A stretch of 64,000 nucleotides of DNA from DASQFQ01 sp963805525 (lineage in GTDB: Bacteria; Actinomycetota; Thermoleophilia; Solirubrobacterales; Solirubrobacteraceae): the NCBI GenBank assembly GCA_963805525.1, contig CAWDUT010000005.1, forward strand, positions 1 to 64,000, given 5' to 3'. Each line of letters opens with the position of its first letter. The first letter of the stretch is position 1. Shown here piece by piece: positions 45,785 through 54,047 of the stretch. The position numbers were made by a program, and so were the translations under genes. A model generated the notes under the pieces. That model ran no database searches. It had not been told where the DNA came from and saw only the letters and a list, made by a program, of their open reading frames with translations.

Positions 45785-46507
45785 ATGAACCTGAGAGCCC
45801 GAGCCCTGCTGACGCTGGCAAGCTGTGCCGCGGCCCTCGCGCTTGCTGCGCCGGCCGCGCTGGCCGACACGACCGCAGAGCCCGTGGCGGCGGCCGACTC
45901 GCCGATCCGCGCAGACGAGGGCACCGTCCTCGCCGAGACGGTACGGCCCGACGAGAGCGCCGCCGGCGAGCGGACCTGCACCGCCCCGCGTCTGTTCAAC
46001 CCGCTCCTCGCGTTCAAGGATCGCCGCGACTACTTCATCGCCCCTGCCGGGGACTTCGAAGATTCGACCCTCCCCGGCTGGCAGCTCACGGGCGGCGCCG
46101 CCGTGACGAGCGGCAACTCGCCGCACGCCGTCACCGACGAAGCGGACGCGAACAGCCTGTCGCTGCCCGCCGGCAGCTCGGCGACGAGCCCTGAGATGTG
46201 CATCGACCTCAGCTACCCGACGTTTCGCTTCTTCGTCGCGCAACTCCAGCGGGACACCGACTCCGATCTGGCCGTTGACGTGATCTATCCCGGGCTGGCC
46301 AAGAACAACGTCCGCCAAGCCAAGACGTTCAGGCTCAAGGCCAACGACGGGTGGAAGCTCAGCGACGACATCAAGCTCGAGCCGCAACGCCTGGGCAAGG
46401 CCTGGGGCTGGCGCAGGATCGCCATCCGCTTCCGCGTCGAATCGAACCATAAGTCAGCCGCCTACCGGGTCGACAACGTCCTCATCGATCCCCGCCGCTC
46501 CAACTGA
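45785..46507 (+). CDS. secreted protein of unknown function
   Basis: A 240-residue protein with a clear signal peptide (MNLRARALLTLASCAAALAL, cleavage near ALADTT). After a polar linker a beta-rich domain begins near residue 65, with 'LPGWQLTGGAAV', 'SPEMCIDLSYPTFRFF' and 'YRVDNVLIDP'. This resembles a carbohydrate-binding-like jelly roll seen in secreted actinobacterial proteins. Two cysteines (CTAP and MCID) could form a disulfide. The ATG at 45785 is chosen for the signal peptide. It is divergent from the HD-GYP gene, 137 bases apart. Confidence 0.75.
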   Translation: MNLRARALLTLASCAAALALAAPAALADTTAEPVAAADSPIRADEGTVLAETVRPDESAAGERTCTAPRLFNPLLAFKDRRDYFIAPAGDFEDSTLPGWQLTGGAAVTSGNSPHAVTDEADANSLSLPAGSSATSPEMCIDLSYPTFRFFVAQLQRDTDSDLAVDVIYPGLAKNNVRQAKTFRLKANDGWKLSDDIKLEPQRLGKAWGWRRIAIRFRVESNHKSAAYRVDNVLIDPRRSN

Positions 46508-47171
46508 TTCCCGCGGAGGCGGGCGGTCGCTGCGGCGCGCACGGTCTCGAGTGCATCGCGCGCCACCCGCTCGCATGCGGCACCACGGCCGCTGATCTGC
46601 CGGCTGCACTGAGCCGCACGATGGTCGAGCCGATGGAGGCTCATCAGGCGTCAGGGAGCGCTGCCAAGAACTGGCTCCGCGCGCAGGAACGGTGTCTGAC
46701 AAGCAAGACCCCCGACGAACGAGGCTCTCTCAAATGCGCCGAAGACGCCTCGAACCTCCACCCACCGACTGTGGACCAGGCCCATCAATCCGCTCAGGAC
46801 GGAAAGGAGGTGCCAGAGCTCCTGCCGACCTGAGCCGCCAACGTCCTCACCGACGAGGTCGGCGCTCCGCGTGCACCGCCTCCCGGGACTTGACTCCGTC
46901 GATCCGCGGAAGCGCTCTCATGGGAAGCCGGCGATCGCAACTCCTCAGCTCTGGCGAACTCGTGGCTCATGCTCCGAAAAGAGGCGCGGATCGGCCGTCG
47001 AGTGCACGATTGGGCTCGATTTCATCGGTGTCTCACTCTCGGGAGGAACGATCGGTTGTCGGAACCCCTCTCACGAAGGAGAGGTATACGCCCGCAGACA
47101 TACAGTCGAGTCCGATCGGCGACGTCGCCCGCCGGCGGCGGGTTTGGTGTCGCAGCCGGTTTGGGGAAATC
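46508..47171. other. intergenic, nothing supported
   Basis: About 660 bases. Open frames exist but none is convincing, and I see no member of the repeat families. Confidence 0.35.
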
Positions 47172-47429
47172 GTGGCCCAACGTCCTGCGTCCACCATTCA
47201 CGCCGAAAGCGAGCAGCTCGTGCCAAGCATCATTGTCGTGGCCAGCACGGAGCCCGAGGGCCAGATCGCGTCCCAGGACGATCCACGCGGCTTCCAGCTC
47301 AAGGAGCGCGTCACCGCCTCCGACGTCGCCAACGCGCACTTCTCGTCCCAGCTGATCGAACGCATCGGCTGGGCGCTCGCCGACGCCGAGCGGGCCGAGC
47401 GCGAGGAGCATGGTCAGCTCGAGGAGTGA
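47172..47429 (+). CDS. unknown 85-residue protein
   Basis: GTG 47172 opens VAQRPASTIHAESEQLVPSI, followed by an acidic, soluble sequence and a C-terminal helix (AERAEREEHGQLEE). It is followed after one base by another small ORF, which suggests a two-gene unit. No family is recognised. Codon usage is GC3-rich as in neighbours, and a GGGGAAA lies upstream. Confidence 0.45.
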   Translation: MAQRPASTIHAESEQLVPSIIVVASTEPEGQIASQDDPRGFQLKERVTASDVANAHFSSQLIERIGWALADAERAEREEHGQLEE

Positions 47430-47430
47430 G

Positions 47431-47652
47431 ATGACCAGGCGCACACCGCGCTTTGACCCCGAGACAGCCGAGCAACGCGTGCGGCGTCCGCTGCGCGTCG
47501 CTCAGCCCGAGTCGACCGCGGCGCTTCGGCCCAGCCAGCATCGCGCGGCCGAGAATCGAGCCAGCTTGACCGGGCGCTCACCCTCGACCGGAGTATTGGT
47601 CCGCGATTTCGGCGCGTTGACGGGGCGCGGAGACCCCGACGCCCGACGCTGA
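47431..47652 (+). CDS. unknown 73-residue protein
   Basis: ATG at 47431 follows the previous stop by one base. The protein (MTRRTPRFDPETAEQRVRR...) is polar and basic, with little predicted structure. No family is recognised. The tight spacing is the main support. Confidence 0.35.
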   Translation: MTRRTPRFDPETAEQRVRRPLRVAQPESTAALRPSQHRAAENRASLTGRSPSTGVLVRDFGALTGRGDPDARR

Positions 47653-47683
47653 CACCACAGGCCCGGACGCGAGCGAACCGCAG

Positions 47684-48001
47684 TCAGGCGGCGGGGGAGG
47701 GAACGGGTTGCAGCGACGCGGCTGCGTGATCGGGCGCGTCGAAGAGCCTCAAGAGGTCGGCAATTCCGGTGATCTCGAAGATGCGCCGGGCGGGTCCCGG
47801 CGGACAGATCACCACGAGCTCGCGATCTTCCCGACCCAGGACGGCGCGCCCACGCACGAGGACGTTGACCCCGCTGGAGTCCAGGAAGTCCACCTCGCGG
47901 AGGTCCACGATGAACGTTCCGACACTCGCCCTGATCGCCTCATCAAGAACAGCGGTCAGTCGCGGGGACGTCGCGATGTCGACCTCCCCGCGCACGAGCA
48001 C
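47684..48001 (-). CDS. STAS-domain anti-sigma factor antagonist
   Basis: A 105-residue SpoIIAA/RsbV-like protein: 'LVRGEVDIATSPRLTAVL', then IVDLREVDFLDSSGVNVLV with the phosphorylatable serine pair in DSSG, and 'IFEITGIADLLRLFD'. These proteins bind and release anti-sigma kinases. The start at GTG 48001 gives a slightly short N-terminus. The same frame continues upstream as DFAVEAAPLNGAPG, which resembles the missing first strand, but has no start codon that I can defend. The partner may be one of the HATPase proteins at 29726 and 53087. Confidence 0.85.
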   Translation of the reverse strand: MLVRGEVDIATSPRLTAVLDEAIRASVGTFIVDLREVDFLDSSGVNVLVRGRAVLGREDRELVVICPPGPARRIFEITGIADLLRLFDAPDHAAASLQPVPSPAA

Positions 48002-48926
48002 TCCCGGCGCCCCGTTCAGCGGCGCCGCCTCAACCGCGAAGTCACGCGGTCGACCTTCCCCCGGTCCCGGCTCGGAAATGCACTACCCAGGCAGTCATCG
48101 AACGAACCATGGAGCGAACGTGGACGCTTGTTCGACTGTTCGCGCCGGGACTCTCAGCCTACTCATACGCGCTGCCAGGAAAGGACCGAAAGCGCGACGT
48201 TGTCCGTTTGCGGGGTGAGGACGACCCCGCACGTCCGCTTCAACCGCTCCTCCGATGCTCTCGGCTACCTCCGACCCGGCCGGTGGCGGTCCCGATCACC
48301 GACGCTGCTCCTATCGCCCGGCACCAGGACTTCCGCTCGCCCGCGCGGGAGAATGGCCGCCTCGCGACACGCCGCACTCTCGTGCGGGCGCAACGCGCTG
48401 TTGCTCCCAGACCAACGCGACACTCGCGGCGGCGCGCTCGACGCCGGCATTTGTGTCGAGCCCGTACTAGCACCCAGCAGGCGTCCACGGAGGCATGGGT
48501 GAAGCTGACTACCTCCGTTCCCTTCGTAGGTGCGCGCGGCGGCGGCGGGGATCACGCTGGCGCGCGGTCAGGTGATTGGCGAAATCGCGGGGCAGAGAGA
48601 TCCTTGACCGTGCCGCCAGAGGAGCGACGACGCGACGGCGGGCGCTTTGACCCTAGGTCTCTAGCGACGCACCGACCACTGGTCGTTTGGAGAGGCCCGC
48701 GCGCCCGCGCACCCGCGCGACAAGCGAGCGTCCTCACATCCGCTCGGCACACGTCCGCATCGGACGAGAACCAAGCGCCGAGCCGCCCGCGCTGGAGAGT
48801 GCTGCATTGCGCGCGACGACCGGCAGTCGTGCGCTGGCCGTCACATTACGGATCTGATGCGAGTGAGAGCTGGGCGGTCCGCAGGGAGGCAGGGGCCGCG
48901 CAGCCGGGCGGCGTGGGTGTGTACGG
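48002..48926. other. 925-base gap with type B repeat
   Basis: No supported gene. The type B repeat copy 2 covers 48335-48525. Partial hairpin arms occur near 48720-48770 (AAGCGAGCGTCC). Confidence 0.45.
48335..48525 (-). repeat. type B dispersed repeat, copy 2
   Basis: Matches 42896-43095 at about 75%. The end motif is partly preserved on the inverse strand as GGAGGTAGTCAGCTTCACC (48500-48520), but the GGTGTGCC part is lost. Confidence 0.55.
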
Positions 48927-49790
48927 CTAGGCTGGTGTCTCGCGCGGCTGCTCGGTTTCGCGCAGCCGCGTGAGGGCGCGTCGCAGCAGCCGCGAGACGT
49001 GCATTTGTGAGACGCCGACGCGGCGGGCGATTTCCGACTGTGTGAGGTCCTCGGCGAACCGCAGCCTCAGAATCTCCCGCTCGCGATCGCTCAGGACCGT
49101 CATCATGGCGTCGAGGGTGGCGGACTGCTCGGCCTGCAGGTAGCCGGGCTCGTCGGCGCCGAGCGTGTCGACGACGGGGGAGGCGTCCTGGTCGTGGCCG
49201 CAGGGGCGATCAAGTGATTCAGCGCGGTACGCGGTGGCCGCCTCGCGCGCTTCCAGCACCTGCTCGGGCGTGATCCCGAGGGCGCCGGCGACTTCGGCGA
49301 CGGTCGGCGTGCGGCCGAGTTCGTCAACGAGGTGATTGGTTGTGTGGTCGACGCGCTGTGTCAACTCTTGGAGGGCGCGGGGAACCCTGAGCGCCCAGCT
49401 CTTGTCGCGGAAATAGCGCTTGAGCTCTCCGGCGATCGTCGGCACCGCGAACGACGAAAAGGCGGTGCCGCGGAACGGATCGAATCGGTCGATCGCCTTG
49501 AGCAACCCCATCGAGGCGACCTGGACAAGGTCGTCCATGGGCTCGGCGCCACGGTGGTAACGATGCGCCAGCCGCGTTGCTAGCGGAAGGAACCGTCCTA
49601 CCAGCTCGTCGCGGGCCGCCAGCTCGCCGCGGCCGCGATAGCGAGCGAACAGCTCTCGCTCCAGCAGCGTGCGGTCGTGGTTCGCCGCGGCGCGTCGCGA
49701 TCGAACGTCCCGGTGCGGAGCGACGGGAGCGGGAGCGACCGTGTGTGGCGCGCTCGCGGGTGTCGAAAGCGAGTTCGAGGTCATGGTCAT
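48927..49790 (-). CDS. SigB/SigF/SigG-family RNA polymerase sigma factor
   Basis: A 287-residue group 3 sigma factor. Region 2 contains DDLVQVASMGLLKAIDRFDP and 'FSSFAVPTIAGELKRYFRDKSW'. Region 3 carries 'ALQELTQRVDHTTNHLVDELGRTPTVAEVA', and region 4 has the HTH 'FAEDLTQSEIARRVGVSQMHVSRLLRRAL'. These features place it with SigB/SigF stress or sporulation-type sigmas. Upstream is a likely promoter of the same class (GTTG-N16-GGGTAT), so it may activate itself. A divergent small HTH gene shares the 131-base spacer. The N-terminal 40 residues are low in complexity. Confidence 0.92.
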   Translation of the reverse strand: MTMTSNSLSTPASAPHTVAPAPVAPHRDVRSRRAAANHDRTLLERELFARYRGRGELAARDELVGRFLPLATRLAHRYHRGAEPMDDLVQVASMGLLKAIDRFDPFRGTAFSSFAVPTIAGELKRYFRDKSWALRVPRALQELTQRVDHTTNHLVDELGRTPTVAEVAGALGITPEQVLEAREAATAYRAESLDRPCGHDQDASPVVDTLGADEPGYLQAEQSATLDAMMTVLSDREREILRLRFAEDLTQSEIARRVGVSQMHVSRLLRRALTRLRETEQPRETPA

Positions 49791-49829
49791 TCAGCTCCAG
49801 GATGCGTCGTGTCGCGCCCGGGCCGTTAG

Positions 49830-49855
49830 ATACCCGCAATAGGGGTTGCCGCAAC
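49830..49855 (-). promoter_or_regulatory. SigB-like promoter of the sigma factor gene
   Basis: Read on the minus strand: GTTG (49855-49852), a 16-base spacer and GGGTAT (49835-49830). This resembles the GTTT...GGGTAT consensus of SigB/SigF promoters. The start codon at 49790 lies about 33 bases past the predicted transcription start. An autoregulatory loop is therefore likely. Confidence 0.55.
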
Positions 49856-49921
49856 AGGTATTGCCGGATTGGCGCGGGGTCGCGCCGGGCATTTCAATCG
49901 CACGCCCCACGGACCAGATCG

Positions 49922-50260
49922 ATGGCTGACGACACATTTCTTGAAACTCTGACCGCGCTTGAGAGCACGCTCGCGGACAATGAGAAGCGAACGAGCCTGA
50001 TCAGGACGCGCATTGCTCAGCTCCGGCGATTGCGTTCGCAGGGCGCGCCGTACGCCGAAATCGTTTCGACCAGCGATGGGCCGTTGATCGTGCAACTGCT
50101 CACCGAGAGCTCGGCGGCGCTCGATATCAGTGGAGCAAGCGTGCGCCGCGCCGAGGCGCGCGCGCTGTACACCGAAGGCCTGACAATGGACCAGATCGCC
50201 GATCGCTTCGGCGTCACGCGGCAACGGGTTTCCGCCCTTCTGCGCAAGACGCGGGAGTAA
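49922..50260 (+). CDS. small helix-turn-helix protein
   Basis: A 112-residue protein. The first half is helical ('ADDTFLETLTALESTLADNEKR', 'RIAQLRRLRSQGAPYAEIV'). The C-terminus has a clear HTH, 'LYTEGLTMDQIADRFGVTRQRVSALLRK', similar to region 4 of sigma factors or to Hin/Trp-repressor-type helices. ATG at 49922 is used. It is divergent from the sigma gene, so it may help regulate it or belong to the same stress network. I do not recognise a named family. Confidence 0.72.
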   Translation: MADDTFLETLTALESTLADNEKRTSLIRTRIAQLRRLRSQGAPYAEIVSTSDGPLIVQLLTESSAALDISGASVRRAEARALYTEGLTMDQIADRFGVTRQRVSALLRKTRE

Positions 50261-50569
50261 TCCCGGGTTGGGCGACCGACCCGACGACGCCGAAGCGAAC
50301 ACCAGGACAGAGACAGCCGACCACGCCGACGTAGACCGCTGCATCCGCCTGCCTGGAGTAGCCCGGCGACTCGCAGCGTGAGTGCTCCTTCGCGCGGGCC
50401 GGGCACAGCCGCTTACGCCACGCGCGTCCTGCTTCGCGATGAATGGAGCATTCTGCGAGCCCTCGCCACCCGGTTCGTGACGGGCGACCTGAACGAGGAC
50501 CGGCGGCGAGGAAGTCGTGGGCTTGCGCGCCGCCGGTCGCGGCGTAAGCGCCGGAGCGAGCTGTCGACG

Positions 50570-50898
50570 GGGACCATCGGCGCGCGGCGCGCGTGGACGG
50601 TGTCGATGAGCTCGGGGTTGTCGATGCCTTGGAGGGAGATCGAGGTGATCGCGACGTTGCTATGGCCGAGTTGGTGTTGGATGACGATCAGCGGCACGCC
50701 TTCGCGCGCCATCTCGACGGCGTGGGCGCAGCGGAGCTGGTCTGGCGCGAAGCGCCGGCGCACGCCTACCGCGGCCGCGGCGCGTCGGACGAATGAGGCT
50801 GGCAAGGACTCCAGCAGCGCAGACCTGGTTGCGAGGCGAGCGACCCGCGAGAAACCCGCCATCGTCGCTGGCGAGCGGCGACGACCAGGCACGATCAA
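50570..50898 (-). pseudogene. tyrosine recombinase remnant with catalytic losses
   Basis: The frame joins an N-terminal scrap (GRRRSPATMAGF, as in the integrase at 27.1-27.8 kb) directly to the C-terminal domain: FAPDQLRCAHAVEMAREGVP, 'IVIQHQLGHSNVAITSISLQGID'. Compared with the 27 kb relative the middle third is deleted, the H of H-x-L-R is Asp, and the nucleophile tyrosine is Ser (TSISLQ for TSIYLQ). The product cannot be an active recombinase. The open frame extends further downstream as noise. Confidence 0.75.
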
Positions 50899-51011
50899 GC
50901 TGCAGATCTGAGAGGACCCTCCTCGGGCTCAGTGGACGAGGCCGAGCCCGGTGCGCGTGGACGAGGAGGACATCGTGGTCGGTGTGGGGCGCGGGCATCA
51001 CTTCCGCGTGG

Positions 51012-51203
51012 CTACGGGAGAGCGGTGTGACCGTCGAGGATGCTCGAGCCCGGTCCGACGACCGCCGCGACGACGAGATCGACGCCGTCGCCGCCGGCGC
51101 GCGCGACGGCGGTCCGTGTAGCGCTCGCCACGTCACGCTCGCGGATGTTCCGGTGCCACGGCGCCAGCGTCTTGCGGTCGAGTCCGACGATGAGAAACGT
51201 CAT
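51012..51203 (-). CDS. small conserved-looking protein of unknown function
   Basis: A 63-residue protein: MTFLIVGLDRKTLAPWHRNI, then 'ATRTAVARAGGDGVDLVVAAVVGPGSS'. The hydrophobic strand-helix-strand pattern is protein-like. I recall similar short proteins in related genomes but no function. ATG at 51203 has AGAGGAG upstream. It stands alone between an integrase relic and the cupin gene. Confidence 0.55.
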   Translation of the reverse strand: MTFLIVGLDRKTLAPWHRNIRERDVASATRTAVARAGGDGVDLVVAAVVGPGSSILDGHTALP

Positions 51204-51350
51204 GTCTACTCCTCTGGGCGGAGCCTCAGCGGTTGGAGGGGGAGAAGGTGGTGGAGCAGATGACGTCAGCGGGCCGACCGCCGACTTGATCCGGCATCGC
51301 CGCGGTCACGGCGTGCTGATTGCTGCTCGGGAGGTCTGCGCTGCGGCGGT

Positions 51351-51791
51351 CTACTCGGCGCAGGTGATCCCGTGCCGGCGCATGACCTCGCCCAGCGCGA
51401 CGAAGTCGGGCGGGCCGCCGGCGGCGGCTTCGAGGATCGCGGCGACCTCGCGGAAGTAGTCGGGGCCGAGAATGCCCGGGGTGACGATCGCGAGCGCCTT
51501 GGCGCCGACGTCGCGGGTGTTGTCGAACTGGTGGATGGCGCCGCGGGGGATGCAGAGCGTCTCGCCGGGCCCGACGTCGATCGGCGTGCCCTCGACCGTC
51601 CAGGTCAGCACGCCCTCGAGCCCGTAGATCGTCTCCTCGTAGCCGTCGTGGCTGTGGCCGGCCGCGACCGTGGTGCCGGCCGGGACGTCGAACTCGAAGA
51701 GCGCTACCGACCCCCCGGACTGCTCGCCCTCGAGCAGGAACCGGATCGTCATCGCCCCGACCTTGATCTCTTCGCGCGTGCTGGTTGCCAT
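51351..51791 (-). CDS. cupin-domain protein
   Basis: A 146-residue single-domain cupin. Motif 1 is visible as AGHSHDGYEETIYGLEG (two histidines and a glutamate), and motif 2 as PRGAIHQFDN with the third histidine. The metal site is therefore complete. An enzymatic or sensor role is possible, such as dioxygenase or isomerase. ATG at 51791 follows AAGGAGCC. It is divergent from a MarR regulator with a shared inverted repeat, so it is the likely regulated target. Confidence 0.87.
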   Translation of the reverse strand: MATSTREEIKVGAMTIRFLLEGEQSGGSVALFEFDVPAGTTVAAGHSHDGYEETIYGLEGVLTWTVEGTPIDVGPGETLCIPRGAIHQFDNTRDVGAKALAIVTPGILGPDYFREVAAILEAAAGGPPDFVALGEVMRRHGITCAE

Positions 51792-51821
51792 CGTGGCTCC
51801 TTGTCGTCGGCCCTGGGGTTG

Positions 51822-51873
51822 GTAAAGTCACTTGACCGTACATGACCGCACAGACTCCGTCAAGTCCTTTTAC
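51822..51873. promoter_or_regulatory. inverted repeat between cupin and MarR genes
   Basis: GTAAAGTCACTTGAC (51822-51836) and GTCAAGTCCTTTTAC (51859-51873) form an imperfect inverted repeat with ACTTGAC/GTCAAGT arms. The right arm lies inside the MarR frame if ATG 51842 is used. It is a strong candidate for the MarR operator. Confidence 0.6.
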
Positions 51874-52312
51874 TAACTCTGGGGAGCAGCCGTTCGGGCC
51901 GCCGCTGATCGGCGCGCTCCTGCGTCTGCCCTGGGAAGCAGTCCAGCAGCGGATGCTCGAGCGGCTCCACGACCACGGGTTCGACGACCTCGACGCCGCG
52001 CACCTCAACGTGTTCCAGTACCCCGGGCCACAGGGCGAGCGTCCCTCCGAGCTGGCCGCCCGGCTACGGATCAGCAAACAGGCCCTCAACTACCTGCTCG
52101 GCCAGCTCGAACGCCTCGACTACCTTGAGCGCCGACCCGATCCCGACGACCTCCGCTCCAAACGCGTCGCCCTCACCGCACGCGGCACGGCCGCGATCGG
52201 CGTGATCCGTGCCGCGGTCGGCGAGATCGAGACCACCTGGGAGCAACAACTCGGCCCCGAACGCTTCGCCCAGCTCCGCAGCCTCCTGCTCGACCTCCAC
52301 CAGCCCGCCTAG
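51842..52312 (+). CDS. MarR-family regulator
   Basis: A 156-residue MarR-type winged helix: 'PSELAARLRISKQALNYLLGQLERLDYLERRPDPDD', where RISKQALNYLLGQL is the recognition region, then 'RSKRVALTARG' in the wing. It is divergent from the cupin gene. ATG at 51842 is the longest start, but it would put half of the putative operator in the coding region; a downstream start (MLERLHDHG) is possible but would remove part of the dimer helix. Confidence 0.86.
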   Translation: MTAQTPSSPFTNSGEQPFGPPLIGALLRLPWEAVQQRMLERLHDHGFDDLDAAHLNVFQYPGPQGERPSELAARLRISKQALNYLLGQLERLDYLERRPDPDDLRSKRVALTARGTAAIGVIRAAVGEIETTWEQQLGPERFAQLRSLLLDLHQPA

Positions 52313-52524
52313 CAATGTCGCGCCGCAACCGGGGTTTCGGGCACCCGCCTGGCGCCGCAGCGCAGCGCCTCCGCGCGCGAGCGCTCCGTTGCGCGAAACG
52401 GAGCACCGTCGTAACCCGAGCAACGCCCATCGCCTGCATCGGATGGACGAGCGGGCGCGGGGGATACGGAGATGAGCGTCGTGACCGCTGGTCGCCGACA
52501 TTTGAAAACCGGCGGGGCGCGCCA

Positions 52525-52605
52525 CCCGGCCAGACGAGCGCGCACCGCGCTCGCCGAGCGCGAGCGCCTCCGCGATGCGCAGGCCGCTGACGTGATTGTG
52601 GCTCC
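52525..52605 (-). pseudogene. tyrosine recombinase fragment
   Basis: The minus strand encodes VSGLRIAEALALGER, the arginine-containing catalytic block seen as GGLRVAEALSLGERD in the integrase relic at 27.1-27.8 kb. The DNA is similar over about 80 bases (CGCTCGCCGAGCG, GCGCCTCCGCGATGCGCAGG). Nothing else of the gene remains. Confidence 0.6.
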
Positions 52606-52673
52606 TGGGTCTGCCAGCGCGGCCGGAAGGGACGCGATGATCTTGGGCAGCGCCGAGTTGCGTAATCAGGCCT

Positions 52674-52910
52674 GTGGCCTTCTTCGGTGCGCTCGCCTTT
52701 GTGACCGGCATAGCCGTCATGGTGCTGCTGGCCAAGCCGCCCGGCTTGATCGTGGCGATCATCACCGTCGTCGCGGTTGGGGTGTTGCTGAGAACGTTCG
52801 TGCCCTCGTCGGTCTGGGCTCGTGCCTCAGGGCGACGCGCGAAGGCTCGCGCCGCCGCTGATCAGCCCCAACGCGCGACCACCGAACCGATCGCGGACCC
52901 CCAGTCGTGA
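52674..52910 (+). CDS. small membrane protein
   Basis: GTG 52674 opens a 78-residue protein with two membrane segments (FFGALAFVTGIAVMVLLA, then 'GLIVAIITVVAVGVLL') and a polar tail. No family is recognised and no clear ribosome binding site is visible. The hydrophobic pattern is the main support. Confidence 0.5.
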   Translation: MAFFGALAFVTGIAVMVLLAKPPGLIVAIITVVAVGVLLRTFVPSSVWARASGRRAKARAAADQPQRATTEPIADPQS

Positions 52911-53086
52911 ACACTGGCGCGCGGCGCGTCCGGGCTACCGCAGTTGCGTGATCCTGAACAGGGCAGCTCAACCACTGGGTACCCTCAGGACGAGCCGGGT
53001 CCCGGCGCCCGTCGAAACCCCAGGATTCGACGGCCCCCGCTTTCAGCAGCAATGGCAGTAGTTCACCCTGGGAGGCGGGGGGGGAC

Positions 53087-53608
53087 ATGTTCGGACGGCG
53101 GTTCCGCGGAGCCCCCGATGACCAGCCGGCGCCTCGCCGCAAAGGTGGGACCGTGACTGGCCAACGCATCGACATCGACGTCGAGCTACCCCGCGATCCC
53201 GACGCCCCCGCCATCGCACGTCGCGAGCTCCGGCGGAGATTCTCGGGGGTGCTGCATCAAGGCGTGCTGGACGATGTCTTTCTGGTGGTCAGCGAGCTGG
53301 TAGCCAATGCCGTCGAGCATGGGCAGGGCGACATTCGCCTCCGACTGGAGCACGATGCCGCAGGCGTGCGGGGCGAGGTGATCGACGCCGGCAGCGGCTT
53401 CGAGTACGAGCTGCGCAAGGTCGGACCATTCGAGACATCGGGCCGCGGACTACTCATCGTGGACTGGCTGACCACGCAGTGGGGCGCGCACGAAGGCACG
53501 ACCCACGTCTGGTTCGAGATCCTCTCGGGATCGCGCGGACGACAAGGCGCCGGGCCGCTTGTAGGCGAGAAACGCCGCCCGCCGCAGCTCCGGGATCTAG
53601 ACGAATAG
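53087..53608 (+). CDS. anti-sigma-factor-like HATPase protein
   Basis: A 173-residue RsbW-like HATPase_c_2 protein: N-box FLVVSELVANAVEHG near residues 61-75, G1 region 'VIDAGSGFEYE', and a G-box 'FETSGRGLLIVDWL'. It would bind ATP and either a sigma factor or a STAS partner. ATG at 53087 is preceded by GGAGGCGG; GTG at 53153 is an alternative. Together with the STAS protein and sigma factor 4-5 kb away it could form a partner-switching module. Confidence 0.82.
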   Translation: MFGRRFRGAPDDQPAPRRKGGTVTGQRIDIDVELPRDPDAPAIARRELRRRFSGVLHQGVLDDVFLVVSELVANAVEHGQGDIRLRLEHDAAGVRGEVIDAGSGFEYELRKVGPFETSGRGLLIVDWLTTQWGAHEGTTHVWFEILSGSRGRQGAGPLVGEKRRPPQLRDLDE

Positions 53609-53808
53609 CCTGGCTGTCGCGAGTCCAACGGACGAATCTGAGCAGTGGACGCATGAGGCGCGCAAAACCTGCTCGCCGCTCCTTTCCACCGATGCCGGGC
53701 GTGTCCGCGACTATGCAGTTCACGCCTGCTCGGGACGAGCAACGAACGTCGGGCGACGAGCTGCAGCCACGCCCGCTTCCTCCGGAATGCGATCGCCGGG
53801 CCAATGCG

Positions 53809-54033
53809 GTGCCCGCGACGCACGTCGGGCGTCATCATCTCGCGCAGGCCATGCATGATCTGGTTGACATCCGGCGACGCATCGACCGCCTCGTCGCGCG
53901 TGTCGATCGCCGCGACGACTACGGCCAGTTGCTTACGGGCGGCCACGTGGTCCACCGATTGGAGGACGTCGACGACATCGAGGCTTCGTTCAACTCGCTG
54001 ACCTGCGGAGTCCTCGAGTCGCGAGTCGCTTGA
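53809..54033 (+). CDS. small protein of unknown function
   Basis: GTG 53809 opens a 74-residue frame with a helical, charged sequence (MHDLVDIRRRIDRLVARVD, then 'LEDVDDIEASFNSL'). GC-rich third codon positions favour this strand over the overlapping minus frame. There is no ribosome binding site of note and no family match. Confidence 0.35.
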   Translation: MPATHVGRHHLAQAMHDLVDIRRRIDRLVARVDRRDDYGQLLTGGHVVHRLEDVDDIEASFNSLTCGVLESRVA

Positions 54034-54047
54034 GGGCGGCGTAACGG

